Below are positions 34,313 through 43,967 of a DNA stretch of 59,856 nucleotides, piece by piece (position 1 is the stretch's first letter; every line of letters begins with the position of its first letter). Below the pieces are notes generated by a model. It ran no database searches. It saw only the letters and a program-made list of their open reading frames with translations, and was not told the DNA's origin. The stretch lies in assembly GCF_022829295.1 (NCBI RefSeq), contig NZ_JAKSYH010000269.1:1-59856 (forward strand), given 5' to 3'. Made by a program: the position numbers and the translations under genes. The DNA is from Methylobacterium sp. J-088 (GTDB taxonomy: Bacteria > Pseudomonadota > Alphaproteobacteria > Rhizobiales > Beijerinckiaceae).

Positions 34313-35557
34313 ATGGCGGGACAAGCAGCACCGATGGCAGCGACGATCCCGGCGGTCTCCGTCGGGTCGCAGCGCGCCGCCGTCTTCCTGCTCGGGGCGG
34401 CGCTGCAGTTCAACGTGCTGACGTCGAGCTTCGGGCTGCCGTTCCAGCGCCTGTCCGACCTGATGCCGTTCCTGCTCATCCCCTGGCTGGGGCTGCGCCG
34501 GCCCGTCATCACGGAGGCGCTCCGCAGCATCGCGCCCCTCGGTGCGGTCCTCGCCCTGGTCGGCGTCTCCATGCTCCTCAAGGCGCACAAGCAGGCGGGC
34601 GACGTCTACCTGACGCTCATCCTGCTGCTCTACGTCGTGCAGGCCTTCATCCTGCTGGTCCTGTTCCGGGATCATCGCGTCGAGGACGCCTTCTGCGCCG
34701 GCCTGCTCGCGGGCCTGCTGGCGTCCCTGGCGATCCTGCTGCTCGCATCCTCGGGGGTGCCGCTGGAACGCTTCGGCCTCGCCGTGCCGACCGATGGCCT
34801 GGACGAGGAATTGAAGCTGTTCGTCGAGGACAAGCAGGGCGGCCTCTGGGCTTCGGGCAACGAGACTGGCCATGTCTTCGCGCTGGGCGGCGTCGCGGCG
34901 CTGATCCTGAGCCTGCGCTACCGGCTCAAGGCGATCTACGTCCTCTACTTCGTCGCCCTGATGGCGAGCTTCCCGCTGACCAACAACCGGGCCGGCCTGT
35001 TCATGCCGCTCATCGTCTTCGCCCTGCTGATGCGGCGCAACCTCAAGGCTTCGATGGTCCTGGGCGTGCTCGGCGTGCTGGCGATCCTCTTGGTTGGATG
35101 GTCGCTGACGGGGGAGATCCCGCTGCCCAACGCGTTGGCGCAGGCGATCGAGAAGCGGTTCGCCGACGATCACAACGTGTCAGAAAATTTCGACGAGCGG
35201 TTCCTCTCCGGCATCACGGCTCTGCGCCTCGTCGTCGCCTATCCGTTCGGCGTCGGCGAGATCGCCCGTCGGGAGGAGCTGAAGGCGCTGACCGGCCTCG
35301 TGACCCCGCATAACGGATTCGTCTCGCTGGCCCTCCAGAACGGTATCGCCGTCGCCCTGCTGCTGATCGCCGGACTGGTGCGGATCCTGTCGGCGCCGGG
35401 GCGGTTCGGGCCGTTCCTGTTCTACAGCGCCCTATTTCTCATCCCGTCGATGATGTTCGAAGAACTCTCGGTCAATCAATACTTCCTGTTCTTCATGGCG
35501 TTCATTCTGGCCTCGCTCGCCCGCTCGCCCGAGGCGGTAGGCCCCCAGGCCCGGTGA
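34313..35557 (+). CDS. Wzy-like polymerase / O-antigen ligase-type protein
   Basis: 414 residues, about ten to eleven TMs with a large periplasmic loop (about residues 275-340) and PHNGFVSLALQNG, a His-containing loop typical of the Wzy/WaaL O-antigen polymerase/ligase superfamily. It joins the repeat units in the periplasm. ATG 34313 follows a weak CGGATCGG region; an in-frame ATG at 34334 is possible. It lies last in the run and is followed by the c-di-GMP gene. Confidence 0.75.
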   Translation: MAGQAAPMAATIPAVSVGSQRAAVFLLGAALQFNVLTSSFGLPFQRLSDLMPFLLIPWLGLRRPVITEALRSIAPLGAVLALVGVSMLLKAHKQAGDVYLTLILLLYVVQAFILLVLFRDHRVEDAFCAGLLAGLLASLAILLLASSGVPLERFGLAVPTDGLDEELKLFVEDKQGGLWASGNETGHVFALGGVAALILSLRYRLKAIYVLYFVALMASFPLTNNRAGLFMPLIVFALLMRRNLKASMVLGVLGVLAILLVGWSLTGEIPLPNALAQAIEKRFADDHNVSENFDERFLSGITALRLVVAYPFGVGEIARREELKALTGLVTPHNGFVSLALQNGIAVALLLIAGLVRILSAPGRFGPFLFYSALFLIPSMMFEELSVNQYFLFFMAFILASLARSPEAVGPQAR

Positions 35558-35928
35558 CGGGCCGGCGCCGGTCCGGAGCGAGTTTCACGCTCGTGAAGCG
35601 TCCAGGGGACCGGATAAGCCATGTGCTACCCGGATCTGCGAAGACGGGTCCGCTTGACGGTCGCGTCGGCGGCGGCTGTGCGGCCGTCACACCAGAGCCA
35701 CGACCCCACTTTGACGCCGAGATAGGGGCCAGGCTGGCAACAGGCGCCGAAGCCAAGCTTCAAGGCCAAGCCTCACGCTTACGCGGTGGCGAACGAGACT
35801 CGGTTCATCCCCCATCTCCGGCAATGCCGACCATCGTTAATTGGCAACCACGACTTAGTGAGGACTGAATTCACAGCCTTTTAGCACTTTTCGTGCTCTT
35901 GTAATGCGTCGGAGATTGGGCGCAAAAC
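35558..35928. other. Intergenic, 371 bases
   Basis: GC-rich at first, AT-richer at the end (35830-35925). A 5-bp stem AGCAC/GTGCT lies at 35883-35897, about 30 bases before the GGDEF-EAL start. No gene supported; it probably contains the promoter of the next gene. Confidence 0.4.
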
Positions 35929-37518
35929 ATGCCGAGCGAAACGTCGAACGCGTGGGGCCGGGGCGAGCTGTACGAGACACTGTGCCTGCTGATCATCGGC
36001 GCCGGCATCTGGTTCGTCGGCGTCAACCTCGGGACCTTCGACTCCCTCAGCAGACTCATCTCTGACTATCAGCTCAACGACCTGCTGATGCTGGCTGCCT
36101 GCATGGGCGTGGCCATGTGCGGCGCGGCCGTTCGCAAGTCGATCCTGCTGCGCCGTTTGATGCTGGAGCGCGACGCGTCGGCCGCGCAGGCCGAAGCGAT
36201 CGCCCGGCACGACGGGCTCACGGGTCTCGCCAACCGGCGCCGGTTCATCGACGCGGTGGCACGGGCGCATGCTAAGGTCAGCACCGAGCCGACCGCGGCC
36301 GTCCTGCTGATCGATCTCGACCGGTTCAAGCCGGTCAACGACCTCTATAGCCATGCTGCCGGCAACGCCGTCCTGTGCGCCGTGGCCGAGCGCCTGAACC
36401 AGCTCCTGCCCGCCGGCGGCGTGGCCGCCCGGCTCGGCGGCGACGAGTTCGCCATGCTGGTTCCGGTCGAGCACGGCAGCGAAGGGCTGACGCGCCTCGC
36501 CCAGGCGGTGATCACCGCCATCTCCGAGCCGGTCTCGTGGAACCAGAACGACCTCAAGGTCGGCGCCACGGTCGGGGTCGCCATCGTGGCCGCGGAGCAT
36601 GCGGATTCCGATGCGGTGCTGCACGCGGCGGATCTCGCCATGTATCAGGGCAAGAAGGACGGACGCGGCAATTATCGCTTCTTCCGCAGCACCATGGACG
36701 AGGAACTGCGTGCCCGCGCCCGGACCGAGGCGGAGCTGCGCGTCGCGATCGAGACGGGGGCGATCGAGCCCTTCTACCAGCCCGTGGTTTCGCTGCCCGG
36801 CAAGGACATCGTCGGCGTCGAGGTGCTGGCCCGGTGGCGCCATCCGGTCCGCGGCCTGATCGCGCCCTCGGAATTCATCTCCGTTGCCGAGGAGACCGGG
36901 ATGATCGCCGATCTCAGCTACAACCTGATCCGCCGCGCCTGCCTCGACGCCCGAGCTTGGCCGTCCCATCTGGTCCTGGCGGTGAACATCGCGCCTCACC
37001 AGTTCCAGGACGCGTGGCTGGCCCAGCGCATCCTGGCGATCCTGACCGAGACAGGCTTCCCGCCGCAGCGGCTGGAAGTCGAGATCACGGAGAGCGCCCT
37101 GATCCAGGATCTGGAGGCGACGCGCGCGACGCTCCTGTCGCTGCGGCAGCTCGGCGTGCGCATCGCGCTGGACGATTTCGGCACCGGCTATTCGAGCCTC
37201 TACCATCTGCGCGAGCTGAAGTTCGACAAGCTGAAGATCGATCGGAGCTACGTCGACGCCATCACGATGAGCGACGAGCGCGCCAAGCTCGTCGACGCCA
37301 TCATCAAGCTCGGCACCAGCCTCGGCCTCACCACGACGGCGGAGGGCATCGAGACCGATGCGAGCCTGGACTGGCTCTCGGACCAGGGCTGCCATTTCGG
37401 CCAGGGCTACCTGTTCGGTCGCGCGATGCCGAAATCCGAGATGGACGACATCCTGTGCCCGGCCAACGAGTCGTCCTACGCGCCGCCCGCAGCCGAGGAA
37501 CTGGCGCGGGCGTCCTGA
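35929..37518 (+). CDS. Bifunctional GGDEF-EAL c-di-GMP enzyme, membrane-anchored
   Basis: 529 residues: two N-terminal TMs (about 18-34 and 50-68), GGDEF domain (about 90-250) with intact GGDEF at 170-174, and an EAL domain (about 262-515) with EVL at 298-300 in place of EAL, plus DDFGTGYSSL and an ITESAL motif. No RxxD inhibitory site is in the usual place (residues 161-164 are PAGG), so product inhibition may be absent. It could both make and degrade c-di-GMP. Position straight after the polymerase suggests control of exopolysaccharide synthesis, but no target is seen. Confidence 0.9.
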   Translation: MPSETSNAWGRGELYETLCLLIIGAGIWFVGVNLGTFDSLSRLISDYQLNDLLMLAACMGVAMCGAAVRKSILLRRLMLERDASAAQAEAIARHDGLTGLANRRRFIDAVARAHAKVSTEPTAAVLLIDLDRFKPVNDLYSHAAGNAVLCAVAERLNQLLPAGGVAARLGGDEFAMLVPVEHGSEGLTRLAQAVITAISEPVSWNQNDLKVGATVGVAIVAAEHADSDAVLHAADLAMYQGKKDGRGNYRFFRSTMDEELRARARTEAELRVAIETGAIEPFYQPVVSLPGKDIVGVEVLARWRHPVRGLIAPSEFISVAEETGMIADLSYNLIRRACLDARAWPSHLVLAVNIAPHQFQDAWLAQRILAILTETGFPPQRLEVEITESALIQDLEATRATLLSLRQLGVRIALDDFGTGYSSLYHLRELKFDKLKIDRSYVDAITMSDERAKLVDAIIKLGTSLGLTTTAEGIETDASLDWLSDQGCHFGQGYLFGRAMPKSEMDDILCPANESSYAPPAAEELARAS

Positions 37519-37549
37519 GCGCGGGGCAGCGCGGCGTACGGGAACGCGC

Positions 37550-38452
37550 TCACCGCTCGTCCCTGTAGGCCGAGCCGTCCTCGGCGCGCAGGGGCGCCAC
37601 GACGAAGCGCCCGTGCTTCGGGACCGCCACGCGGTCGAAATCCGCCGCCAAGACATTCAGGGCGCGTCGCATTTCCGACCCCTGGAGAGGACGGCCGTGG
37701 CCGGTGATCACCCGCTCGGGTTCGAGGGCGGCGAGCGCCCGCACGGAGGTGCGCGCCGCGTCCCAGTCGATCGTCAGGTACATCGGCGGGCCGTGCAGCT
37801 CCGGCTCCTGAAGCGCCACCGCGTAGGCCGATTCCTGGGCCACCGTCACGAAGGCATCGCCCGCGATCAGCGTGCGATCCGCCGCGCGCCAGAGCGAGAT
37901 ATGCCCCGGCGCATGGCCCGGCGTATGAAGCCAGCGCCAGCCCGGCAGGGGCGGGACCGAGCCATCCTCCGGCAGGGACTTCAATCGTCCGGAGACGTCC
38001 ACCGGCCGGGTCGGGTAGAGCGGCGAGAGGCGGCCGAGCAGCCCGCCTCCGACGCTCGGATCGGGCGTGGGGTAGGAGGCGCTGCCGTCGAGATAGGGCC
38101 GTTCCAGCGCGTGCGCGTAGACCGGGACATCCCATTCGGAGGCCAGATCCTCCAGCACGCCGACATGATCGAAGTGGCCGTGGGTCAGCACGATGGCGGC
38201 GGGGCGCGCACCGGCGCCGAAGCGTGCCTCGGCGGCCGACAGGATGGCGCGCTTGCCACCCATCACGCCGGCGTCGACCAAGACCCAGCCGCGATCCCCC
38301 GCGCCGGGATCGCCGACGAACACCACGTTCACGAGGACGAGGCGCCGATAGGCGACGTCGTCGGTGAGCGCGTGCGTTTCATCGTCCCGCTCGGCGTCGC
38401 GCCGCGGATCATCGGCCCTGGCTTCCGGGTCGACGGGGATTTGCTGGGCCAT
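37550..38452 (-). CDS. Metallo-beta-lactamase fold hydrolase
   Basis: 300 residues. THGHFDHVG (about 90-98) is the HxHxDH zinc motif; TPGHAPGH and a later GHG histidine complete the metal site. A C-terminal helical extension (about 210-290) is like those of glyoxalase II-type hydrolases. Cytoplasmic, no signal. ATG 38452 has AGGAG upstream; the longer frame beginning near 38536 is Pro-rich and rejected. It is convergent with the GGDEF-EAL gene. The substrate cannot be told from sequence. Confidence 0.85.
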   Translation of the reverse strand: MAQQIPVDPEARADDPRRDAERDDETHALTDDVAYRRLVLVNVVFVGDPGAGDRGWVLVDAGVMGGKRAILSAAEARFGAGARPAAIVLTHGHFDHVGVLEDLASEWDVPVYAHALERPYLDGSASYPTPDPSVGGGLLGRLSPLYPTRPVDVSGRLKSLPEDGSVPPLPGWRWLHTPGHAPGHISLWRAADRTLIAGDAFVTVAQESAYAVALQEPELHGPPMYLTIDWDAARTSVRALAALEPERVITGHGRPLQGSEMRRALNVLAADFDRVAVPKHGRFVVAPLRAEDGSAYRDER

Positions 38453-38642
38453 GGCGGCGGCTCCTGCCTCGGAGGGGAAGGGGAAAGCTGCGGGCGGAGG
38501 CCGGCAGAGCGGCGGCACCGGCTCTCGACCGGGCAACCGGCCGCCCCTATGGGTGTTCCCCCGGTTGCGACCCCGCGCAGCATCGCGCCGATCGACGGCG
38601 ACCCCATATGACGGGCATCGACGCGCCGTCGTAGGTCATAGC

Positions 38643-39308
38643 ATGGCACCGAGTCCGATCGCCCTCATCGCTTCCGCTGCCCTGATCGGCCTCGTCGCCG
38701 CCGGAACCGGGGCGATCGTCGCCCAGCAGGGCTCGCGGTTCAGCCATCCGCGCAGGGTCGGCGGGACCTTCGTCATGGCGGATCTCGACGGCAATCCGGT
38801 GAGCCAGGCCGACCTCCTCGGCAAGCCGACCGCCCTGTTCTTCGGCTTCACCCATTGTCCGGAGGTCTGCCCGACCACGCTCGCCACCCTGTCGGGGGCG
38901 CTCGGCCGGATGGGGCGGGACGCGGACAGGATCAACGTGGTGTTCGTCACCCTGGACCCGGAGCGCGACACGCCCGAGTCGCTGCGGGACTATCTCGTCT
39001 CGTTCGATCCCCGCATCCGCGGCTTCGTCGGCACGCCGGATCAGGTCGCCCGCATGGCCGATGCCTACCACGTCGCCTACCGTCGCGTGCCGACGAAGGA
39101 TGGCGACTACACGATGGAGCACTCGGCCACCGTCGCGCTGTTCGACAAGACCGGCCGCATGGTCGGGGAGATCGGCTACGGCGAGGACGAGAATCGGGCG
39201 CTGTCCAAGCTGATCACCCTGGCGCTGCCCGGGCAGTGTGCCCCCGGCGGCGGCGCCGAACTCTGGTCGACGGACGGCCCCACGGGCACCTGCGGGCCGC
39301 GGAGCTGA
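38643..39308 (+). CDS. SCO1/SenC family copper chaperone
   Basis: 221 residues. An N-terminal TM/signal anchor (about 5-27) precedes a thioredoxin fold with THCPEVCPT (CxxxC copper ligands) and MEHSA (His). Family members insert copper into the CuA centre of cytochrome oxidase or act as redox proteins. Start ATG 38643; the ribosome site is weak (TAGGT). A Cys/Gly-rich C-terminal tail (GQCAPGGGAELWSTDGPTG) is unusual. Alone; no oxidase gene nearby. Confidence 0.85.
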   Translation: MAPSPIALIASAALIGLVAAGTGAIVAQQGSRFSHPRRVGGTFVMADLDGNPVSQADLLGKPTALFFGFTHCPEVCPTTLATLSGALGRMGRDADRINVVFVTLDPERDTPESLRDYLVSFDPRIRGFVGTPDQVARMADAYHVAYRRVPTKDGDYTMEHSATVALFDKTGRMVGEIGYGEDENRALSKLITLALPGQCAPGGGAELWSTDGPTGTCGPRS

Positions 39309-39396
39309 GCTGCATCAGGGAAATTGCGCCGCCGCTCCGGGCTGGATAGAGGGCGGCATCGCCCCCGTGGCCCGGCCGAATCTCCGAGGCTCTCGC

Positions 39397-40983
39397 TTGA
39401 TCACGCGTCGCGTCCTGACCGCCCTCGGGCTCCTGGCCCTTGCGCCGTTCCCGAAGCCCGCGCTCGCCGCCGCCGGGCCGCGGCTGGGCCCGCCCGAGCC
39501 GATGGATCTCGACCGGCTGAAGGCTCTCGCCCGCAGCCTGCGCGACCGGCCCTACAGCCCGCCGCCGGAGGCGCCCGCCCCGAAGGCCCTCGACGCCCTC
39601 ACGTACGGGCCGTTGCAGGAAATCCGCTATCCGCCGGCTCACGCGCTCTACGCCGACAGCGCCTATCCGGTGACCTTCTTCCACCTCGGAAACTTCTTCC
39701 GGCACCCGGTGCAGATCTACGCGCTCGAAGGCGGGCAGGCCCGCCCGGTGCTCTACAGCCACGACCTGTTCAGCTACCCGCCCGGCAACCCCGCCAAGGA
39801 CGTGCCGGACGGCGCCGGCTTCGCGGGCTTCCGCTACCAGAAGTTCCCGGCCGGCCAGCCGGGCGACGACGGGGACTGGCTGGCTTTCCTCGGCGCGTCC
39901 TACTTCCGCGCCGCAGGCGACGGGGCGCAGTACGGCGCCTCGGCCCGGGGCATCGCCATCGACACGGCGCCCGGCCCGGGCAAGACCGAGGAGTTCCCGG
40001 TCTTCACCCGGTTCTACGTGAGCCCGGCCGCCGACGGGGCTGTCACGGTGCTCGCCCTGCTGGAGGGGCAGAGCCTGACCGGCGCCTACCATTTCGTCGC
40101 CCGCAAGGAGCCCCACGTCGTCATCGACGTCGCCTGCACGCTCTACATGCGCCGGAGCGTGGAGCGGTTCGGCGTGGCGCCGCTGACCTCGATGCTCTGG
40201 TACTCGGAGGGGATCAGCCGGTTCGTCGCCAGCGACTGGCGGCCGGAGGTGCACGATTCCGACGGGCTGCTGATGCAGACCGGGGCCGGGGAGCTGATCT
40301 GGCGCCCGCTCAACAACCCCCCGCGCCTGAGTGTCAGCGCCTTCGCGGACCGATCGCCCAAGGGCTTCGGCCTGCTCCAGCGCGACCGGGTGTTCGACCA
40401 CTACATCGACGACGGGTTCGAGGAGAACCGGCCGGACATCTGGGTCGAGCCGCAGGGGGATTGGGGGCCGGGCAGCGTGCAACTCGTGGAGATCCCGACC
40501 CACCAGGAGACCGACGACAACATCGGCGCCATGTGGGTGCCGGCCGATCCGCCGAAGGCCGGGGACGAGCGCAGCTTCGCCTACCGTCTGCGCTGGACCG
40601 TGCAGGAACCGGTCGCGACCGATCTCGCCCGCTGCGTCGCCACGCGGGCGATGAAGGCCTCATGGCTCGCCGAGTCCGATCGCCGCCCGGGCCGGGCCAA
40701 CCTCGGGCGGCAATTCGTGCTGGAATTCGAGGGCGCAGCCCTGGCAGGGCTCGATCCGGAAAAGGCCAGGGTCACGCTGACGCTCTCGCGCGGCAGCGCC
40801 GAGGAGGTCGGCGCCACCTGGGCGCCCTACGGCAAGCCGAGCCCCTGGCGGGTCTTCTTCAAGGTCTATGCCGAGGGGCCGGAGCCGGTCGAGATGCGGC
40901 TCCAGTTGAAGTCTGGCGACAGGCTGCTCTCCGAAACCTGGGCCTACCGTTACGATCCGGAGGCCCCGGGAACGGTTCTTTAG
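39397..40983 (+). CDS. Periplasmic glucan biosynthesis protein (OpgD/OpgG-like)
   Basis: 528 residues from TTG 39397, with a GAGG site about eight bases upstream; a GTG at 39367 would add ten residues. The TTG start gives TRRVLTALGLLALAP, a twin-arginine signal as in OpgD. The rest matches MdoG/OpgD glucan proteins (PLQEIRYPP, YADSAYPVTFFHLG). It acts in the periplasm on the branched osmoregulated periplasmic glucan. The OpgH glycosyltransferase is not adjacent. Assignment to D rather than G rests on the signal type. Confidence 0.87.
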   Translation: MITRRVLTALGLLALAPFPKPALAAAGPRLGPPEPMDLDRLKALARSLRDRPYSPPPEAPAPKALDALTYGPLQEIRYPPAHALYADSAYPVTFFHLGNFFRHPVQIYALEGGQARPVLYSHDLFSYPPGNPAKDVPDGAGFAGFRYQKFPAGQPGDDGDWLAFLGASYFRAAGDGAQYGASARGIAIDTAPGPGKTEEFPVFTRFYVSPAADGAVTVLALLEGQSLTGAYHFVARKEPHVVIDVACTLYMRRSVERFGVAPLTSMLWYSEGISRFVASDWRPEVHDSDGLLMQTGAGELIWRPLNNPPRLSVSAFADRSPKGFGLLQRDRVFDHYIDDGFEENRPDIWVEPQGDWGPGSVQLVEIPTHQETDDNIGAMWVPADPPKAGDERSFAYRLRWTVQEPVATDLARCVATRAMKASWLAESDRRPGRANLGRQFVLEFEGAALAGLDPEKARVTLTLSRGSAEEVGATWAPYGKPSPWRVFFKVYAEGPEPVEMRLQLKSGDRLLSETWAYRYDPEAPGTVL

Positions 40984-41086
40984 CCGACCGGCGGTGCGGG
41001 CTGCATTGCCGCGCCGGGGCGGCCCCCTGTAGAAGCCGGGCACGGGCCGCGACCGCGGTCCGCCCATCGCCGCATCCGAGGCCGTC

Positions 41087-41317
41087 ATGAACGGCGAGCG
41101 ACCGCCCGGCCCGCACCTGCCCGAGACGCTGACGCGCCTGCTCCGGGCGCCCAAGAACGCGATCTGGCCGACGCCCGAGGATCGCAACCGCCTGCGCCTC
41201 GGCCGGCAGCGGCCGCGGCAGCCGAGCCGCGCGATCCTGGGTGTCTGGCTGTGGGCGATCCTCTATAATCTCGTCGGCTTCGCGATCCTCGCGACCCTCT
41301 GGCGGACGATGCACTGA
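41087..41317 (+). CDS. Small membrane protein
   Basis: 76 residues. A basic N-terminus (ATG 41087, GAGG six bases upstream) with LLRAPKNAIWP and RNRLRLGRQRPRQPS, then one TM (ILGVWLWAILYNLVGFAILATL, about 50-71). It lies 103 bases after the OpgD gene and five bases before the next. Function unknown. Confidence 0.65.
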   Translation: MNGERPPGPHLPETLTRLLRAPKNAIWPTPEDRNRLRLGRQRPRQPSRAILGVWLWAILYNLVGFAILATLWRTMH

Positions 41318-41321
41318 CCCC

Positions 41322-41684
41322 ATGATGCGATACGGCCAACTCCGCGCCTGTGCTGCGCTGTTCCCGCTCGCCCTGACCCTGGGGTCCGCGGCGGCCCAGG
41401 CGCCTGGGGACGCCCTCAATGCGGACGCGTCGACCGGCGCCGTGAAAGTCTGTTCGCCGGTGGCGATGCCGCGCTGGCGCTCGATGACCCCGGTCCCCAC
41501 GACCTGGACCTTCGTCGACTGCATGGCCTTCTCGGGTGAGATGGGCGCGACCCATTTTCAGCTCGGCTGCCTTTTCGCCAACGTCACGCCCCACGCGCAG
41601 AAATACGCCTGGGGCGCCATGGTGCAGATCGAGAAGTCGGCTTTGGCGAAGGCGCAGCCGCCTGTTCCGAACTGCGGTTGGTGA
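41322..41684 (+). CDS. Small secreted hypothetical protein
   Basis: 120 residues from ATG 41322 (a second ATG at 41325). The signal peptide ends AAAQA near residue 26. The mature part has four Cys (CSP, DCM, GCL, NCG), which could form two disulfides, and an aromatic-rich end (HAQKYAWGAM). Five bases after the small membrane gene, so probably co-transcribed. No family recognised. Confidence 0.6.
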   Translation: MMRYGQLRACAALFPLALTLGSAAAQAPGDALNADASTGAVKVCSPVAMPRWRSMTPVPTTWTFVDCMAFSGEMGATHFQLGCLFANVTPHAQKYAWGAMVQIEKSALAKAQPPVPNCGW

Positions 41685-42322
41685 ACGGCCGCATCTGGCA
41701 GCCGTACCCGGCCTCCGCAGGACCGTAGGACCAGCCCGCGTCCTCCAGGGCGATCGCGCCCCCAGTGCCGCTGGGCCGGCACGCGGATGCGTCGACCGAC
41801 AGCGCCGAAATCCGTATGCGGGAGAACAAGTGCGATCGCGATCAGCACCGAGCCGACGGGACGGTCGATCGTTTCTCGACGCGGTCCGCACGGCGCGCAA
41901 TCAGGCCCGGAGACTCTCCCGGACGAGACCTGCCGCCGTGAGCTGACGGCCCCGTTCTGCGGCAGCAGTCGGTTCATGCGTGCAGGCGGATCGCGTGTCA
42001 CGCCGTCACTGCATCCGCGATCAAACGATTTCCGCTGCAATCGAGTGGGGATAACCTCAGCGGAACGGAGCGTTCGACGCCGGAAAAACCGCGCCAAACT
42101 TCCTTAAACGAAAGCCTCTAGGGTGCCGGAGACACGGGCGGAACAGTCTGTTCCGCCACGCGCCGAGCCCCGAGGCTCATGGCGGCAGCGCCCGGCCGTG
42201 CACACGCTTTGACGTTCGGCCGCGATCGGTCTACAGATGAGAAACTAACTCAAGCAAGATTCATGCCGCCACGCACTCGGCGGTGGCCGGCTAACCGCGC
42301 TGGAAGGGCATCGGGGCCTCGT
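41685..42322. other. Intergenic before rpoN, 638 bases
   Basis: No gene with support. A minus-strand frame around 41690-41829 has a plausible-looking segment with paired Cys, but no start or ribosome site; it may be a gene fragment. The 42020-42120 part is less GC-rich and probably contains the rpoN promoter. Confidence 0.35.
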
Positions 42323-43894
42323 ATGAGTTTGGTGCAACGGCTGGAAGTGCGTCAGGGCCAGGCCCTGGTGATGACGCCGCAGCTCCTGCAAGCGATCAAA
42401 CTTCTCCAACTCTCGCAGCTCGACCTCGCCGCCTATGTCGAGGCCGAACTGGAGCGAAACCCCCTCCTCGAACGGGCCGAGCCCGAGCCGACCGGCGCCG
42501 GCGAAGCAGCCGAACCGGCCTACGTCGAGGATGGAGCGGGCGACGGCTTCGAGACCGCCGAGCCCGACTCATGGCTGTCGAACGAGCTTAATCCGAGCCG
42601 CGGCGAGATCGAGGGCGATTTCGACACGCGCCTCGACAACGTCTTTCCAGACGACGCGCCGCTCCAGGCGCGGGAGATCGGCGGCGGCGACATGCTCTCG
42701 CTCACGCCGCCACCCTACGGCAGCAGCGGCGGCAGCTTCGACGCGGAGGCCCCGGATTTCGAAGCCACCCTGACGGCGGAGACCTCCCTGCGGGACCATC
42801 TCGCCGGCCAGCTCGATCTCGCCACGCGCAACCCCATGGAGCGGCTGATCGGCGGCTTCCTGATCGATGCGGTGGACGAGGCGGGATACCTGCGCGAAAC
42901 GGTCGAAGGCGTGGCCGAGCGCCTCGGCGCCGAGCCCGAGACCGTGGCGCGGGTCCTGACCCTGGTACAGGCGTTCGATCCGCCCGGCGTCGCCGCCCGC
43001 GACCTCGCCGAATGTCTCACGATCCAGCTGCGCGAGCGCGACCGGTTCGACCCGGCCATGCAGGCGCTGGTCTCGCGCCTCGACCTCGTGGCCAAGCGCG
43101 ATTTCGCCGGGCTGCGCCGCCTCTGCGGCGTGGACGACGAGGATCTCGTCGACATGCTGGGCGAGATCCGCCGGCTCGATCCGAAGCCCGGCCGGGCGTT
43201 CGGCTCGCACGCCGCGGAGGTGCTGATCCCCGACGTGTTCGTGCGCGCGGCGTCGGACGGCTCCTGGCTGGTCGAGCTGAACAGCGAGGCCCTGCCGCGG
43301 GTCCTCGTCAACCAGAGCTATTACGCCCGGGTGGTGCGCGGGGCGAACGCCGATGGCGACAAGGCCTTCCTGTCGGAGGCTTTGCAGAACGCCAATTGGC
43401 TGACCCGCTCCCTGGAGCAGCGCGCCCGCACGATCCTGAAGGTCGCCACCGAGATCGTCCGCCAGCAGGACGGGTTCTTCGTGTACGGCGTGACGCATCT
43501 GCGTCCGCTCAATCTGAAGACGGTGGCGGAGGCGATCGGCATGCACGAATCGACCGTCTCGCGGGTCACCTCCAACAAGGCGATCGGCACCAGCCGCGGC
43601 ACGCTGGAGATGAAATACTTCTTCACCGCGGCGATCCCGGGGGCCGCCGGCGCGGCGGCCCATTCCTCGGAGGCCGTGCGCCATCGGATCAAGCAACTGG
43701 TCGACGGCGAGACGCCGAACGACGTGCTGTCCGACGATGCGCTCGTGCAGAAGCTGCGCGGCGAGGGCGTCGACATCGCCCGGCGAACCGTGGCCAAATA
43801 TCGGGAATCCCTCCGGATCCCGAGTTCGATCGAACGCCGCCGGGAGCATTTCGCCCACGGCTCGGGCCACCACGCCGCCCTGGCCCTGCGCTGA
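42323..43894 (+). CDS. rpoN: RNA polymerase sigma-54 factor
   Basis: 523 residues. Region I (about 1-50) is Gln/Leu-rich (MTPQLLQAIKLLQLS). A long acidic region II (about 55-140) precedes the core-binding and DNA-binding domains. The RpoN box ARRTVAKYRE is at about 485-494, with an HTH before it (VAEAIGMHESTVSRVTSNK). ATG 42323 is chosen because the region I signature starts here; a start at 42179 would add 48 unrelated residues. Directs transcription from GG/GC promoters with enhancer-binding proteins. It precedes glmU by 73 bases. Confidence 0.95.
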   Translation: MSLVQRLEVRQGQALVMTPQLLQAIKLLQLSQLDLAAYVEAELERNPLLERAEPEPTGAGEAAEPAYVEDGAGDGFETAEPDSWLSNELNPSRGEIEGDFDTRLDNVFPDDAPLQAREIGGGDMLSLTPPPYGSSGGSFDAEAPDFEATLTAETSLRDHLAGQLDLATRNPMERLIGGFLIDAVDEAGYLRETVEGVAERLGAEPETVARVLTLVQAFDPPGVAARDLAECLTIQLRERDRFDPAMQALVSRLDLVAKRDFAGLRRLCGVDDEDLVDMLGEIRRLDPKPGRAFGSHAAEVLIPDVFVRAASDGSWLVELNSEALPRVLVNQSYYARVVRGANADGDKAFLSEALQNANWLTRSLEQRARTILKVATEIVRQQDGFFVYGVTHLRPLNLKTVAEAIGMHESTVSRVTSNKAIGTSRGTLEMKYFFTAAIPGAAGAAAHSSEAVRHRIKQLVDGETPNDVLSDDALVQKLRGEGVDIARRTVAKYRESLRIPSSIERRREHFAHGSGHHAALALR

Positions 43895-43967
43895 GCCAAC
43901 GGCCGGGCTTGCGCGGCGCGCCGGTCCGGCCCATCCGTGGCGCGCCCTGACGACGCCTGGACCCGCG

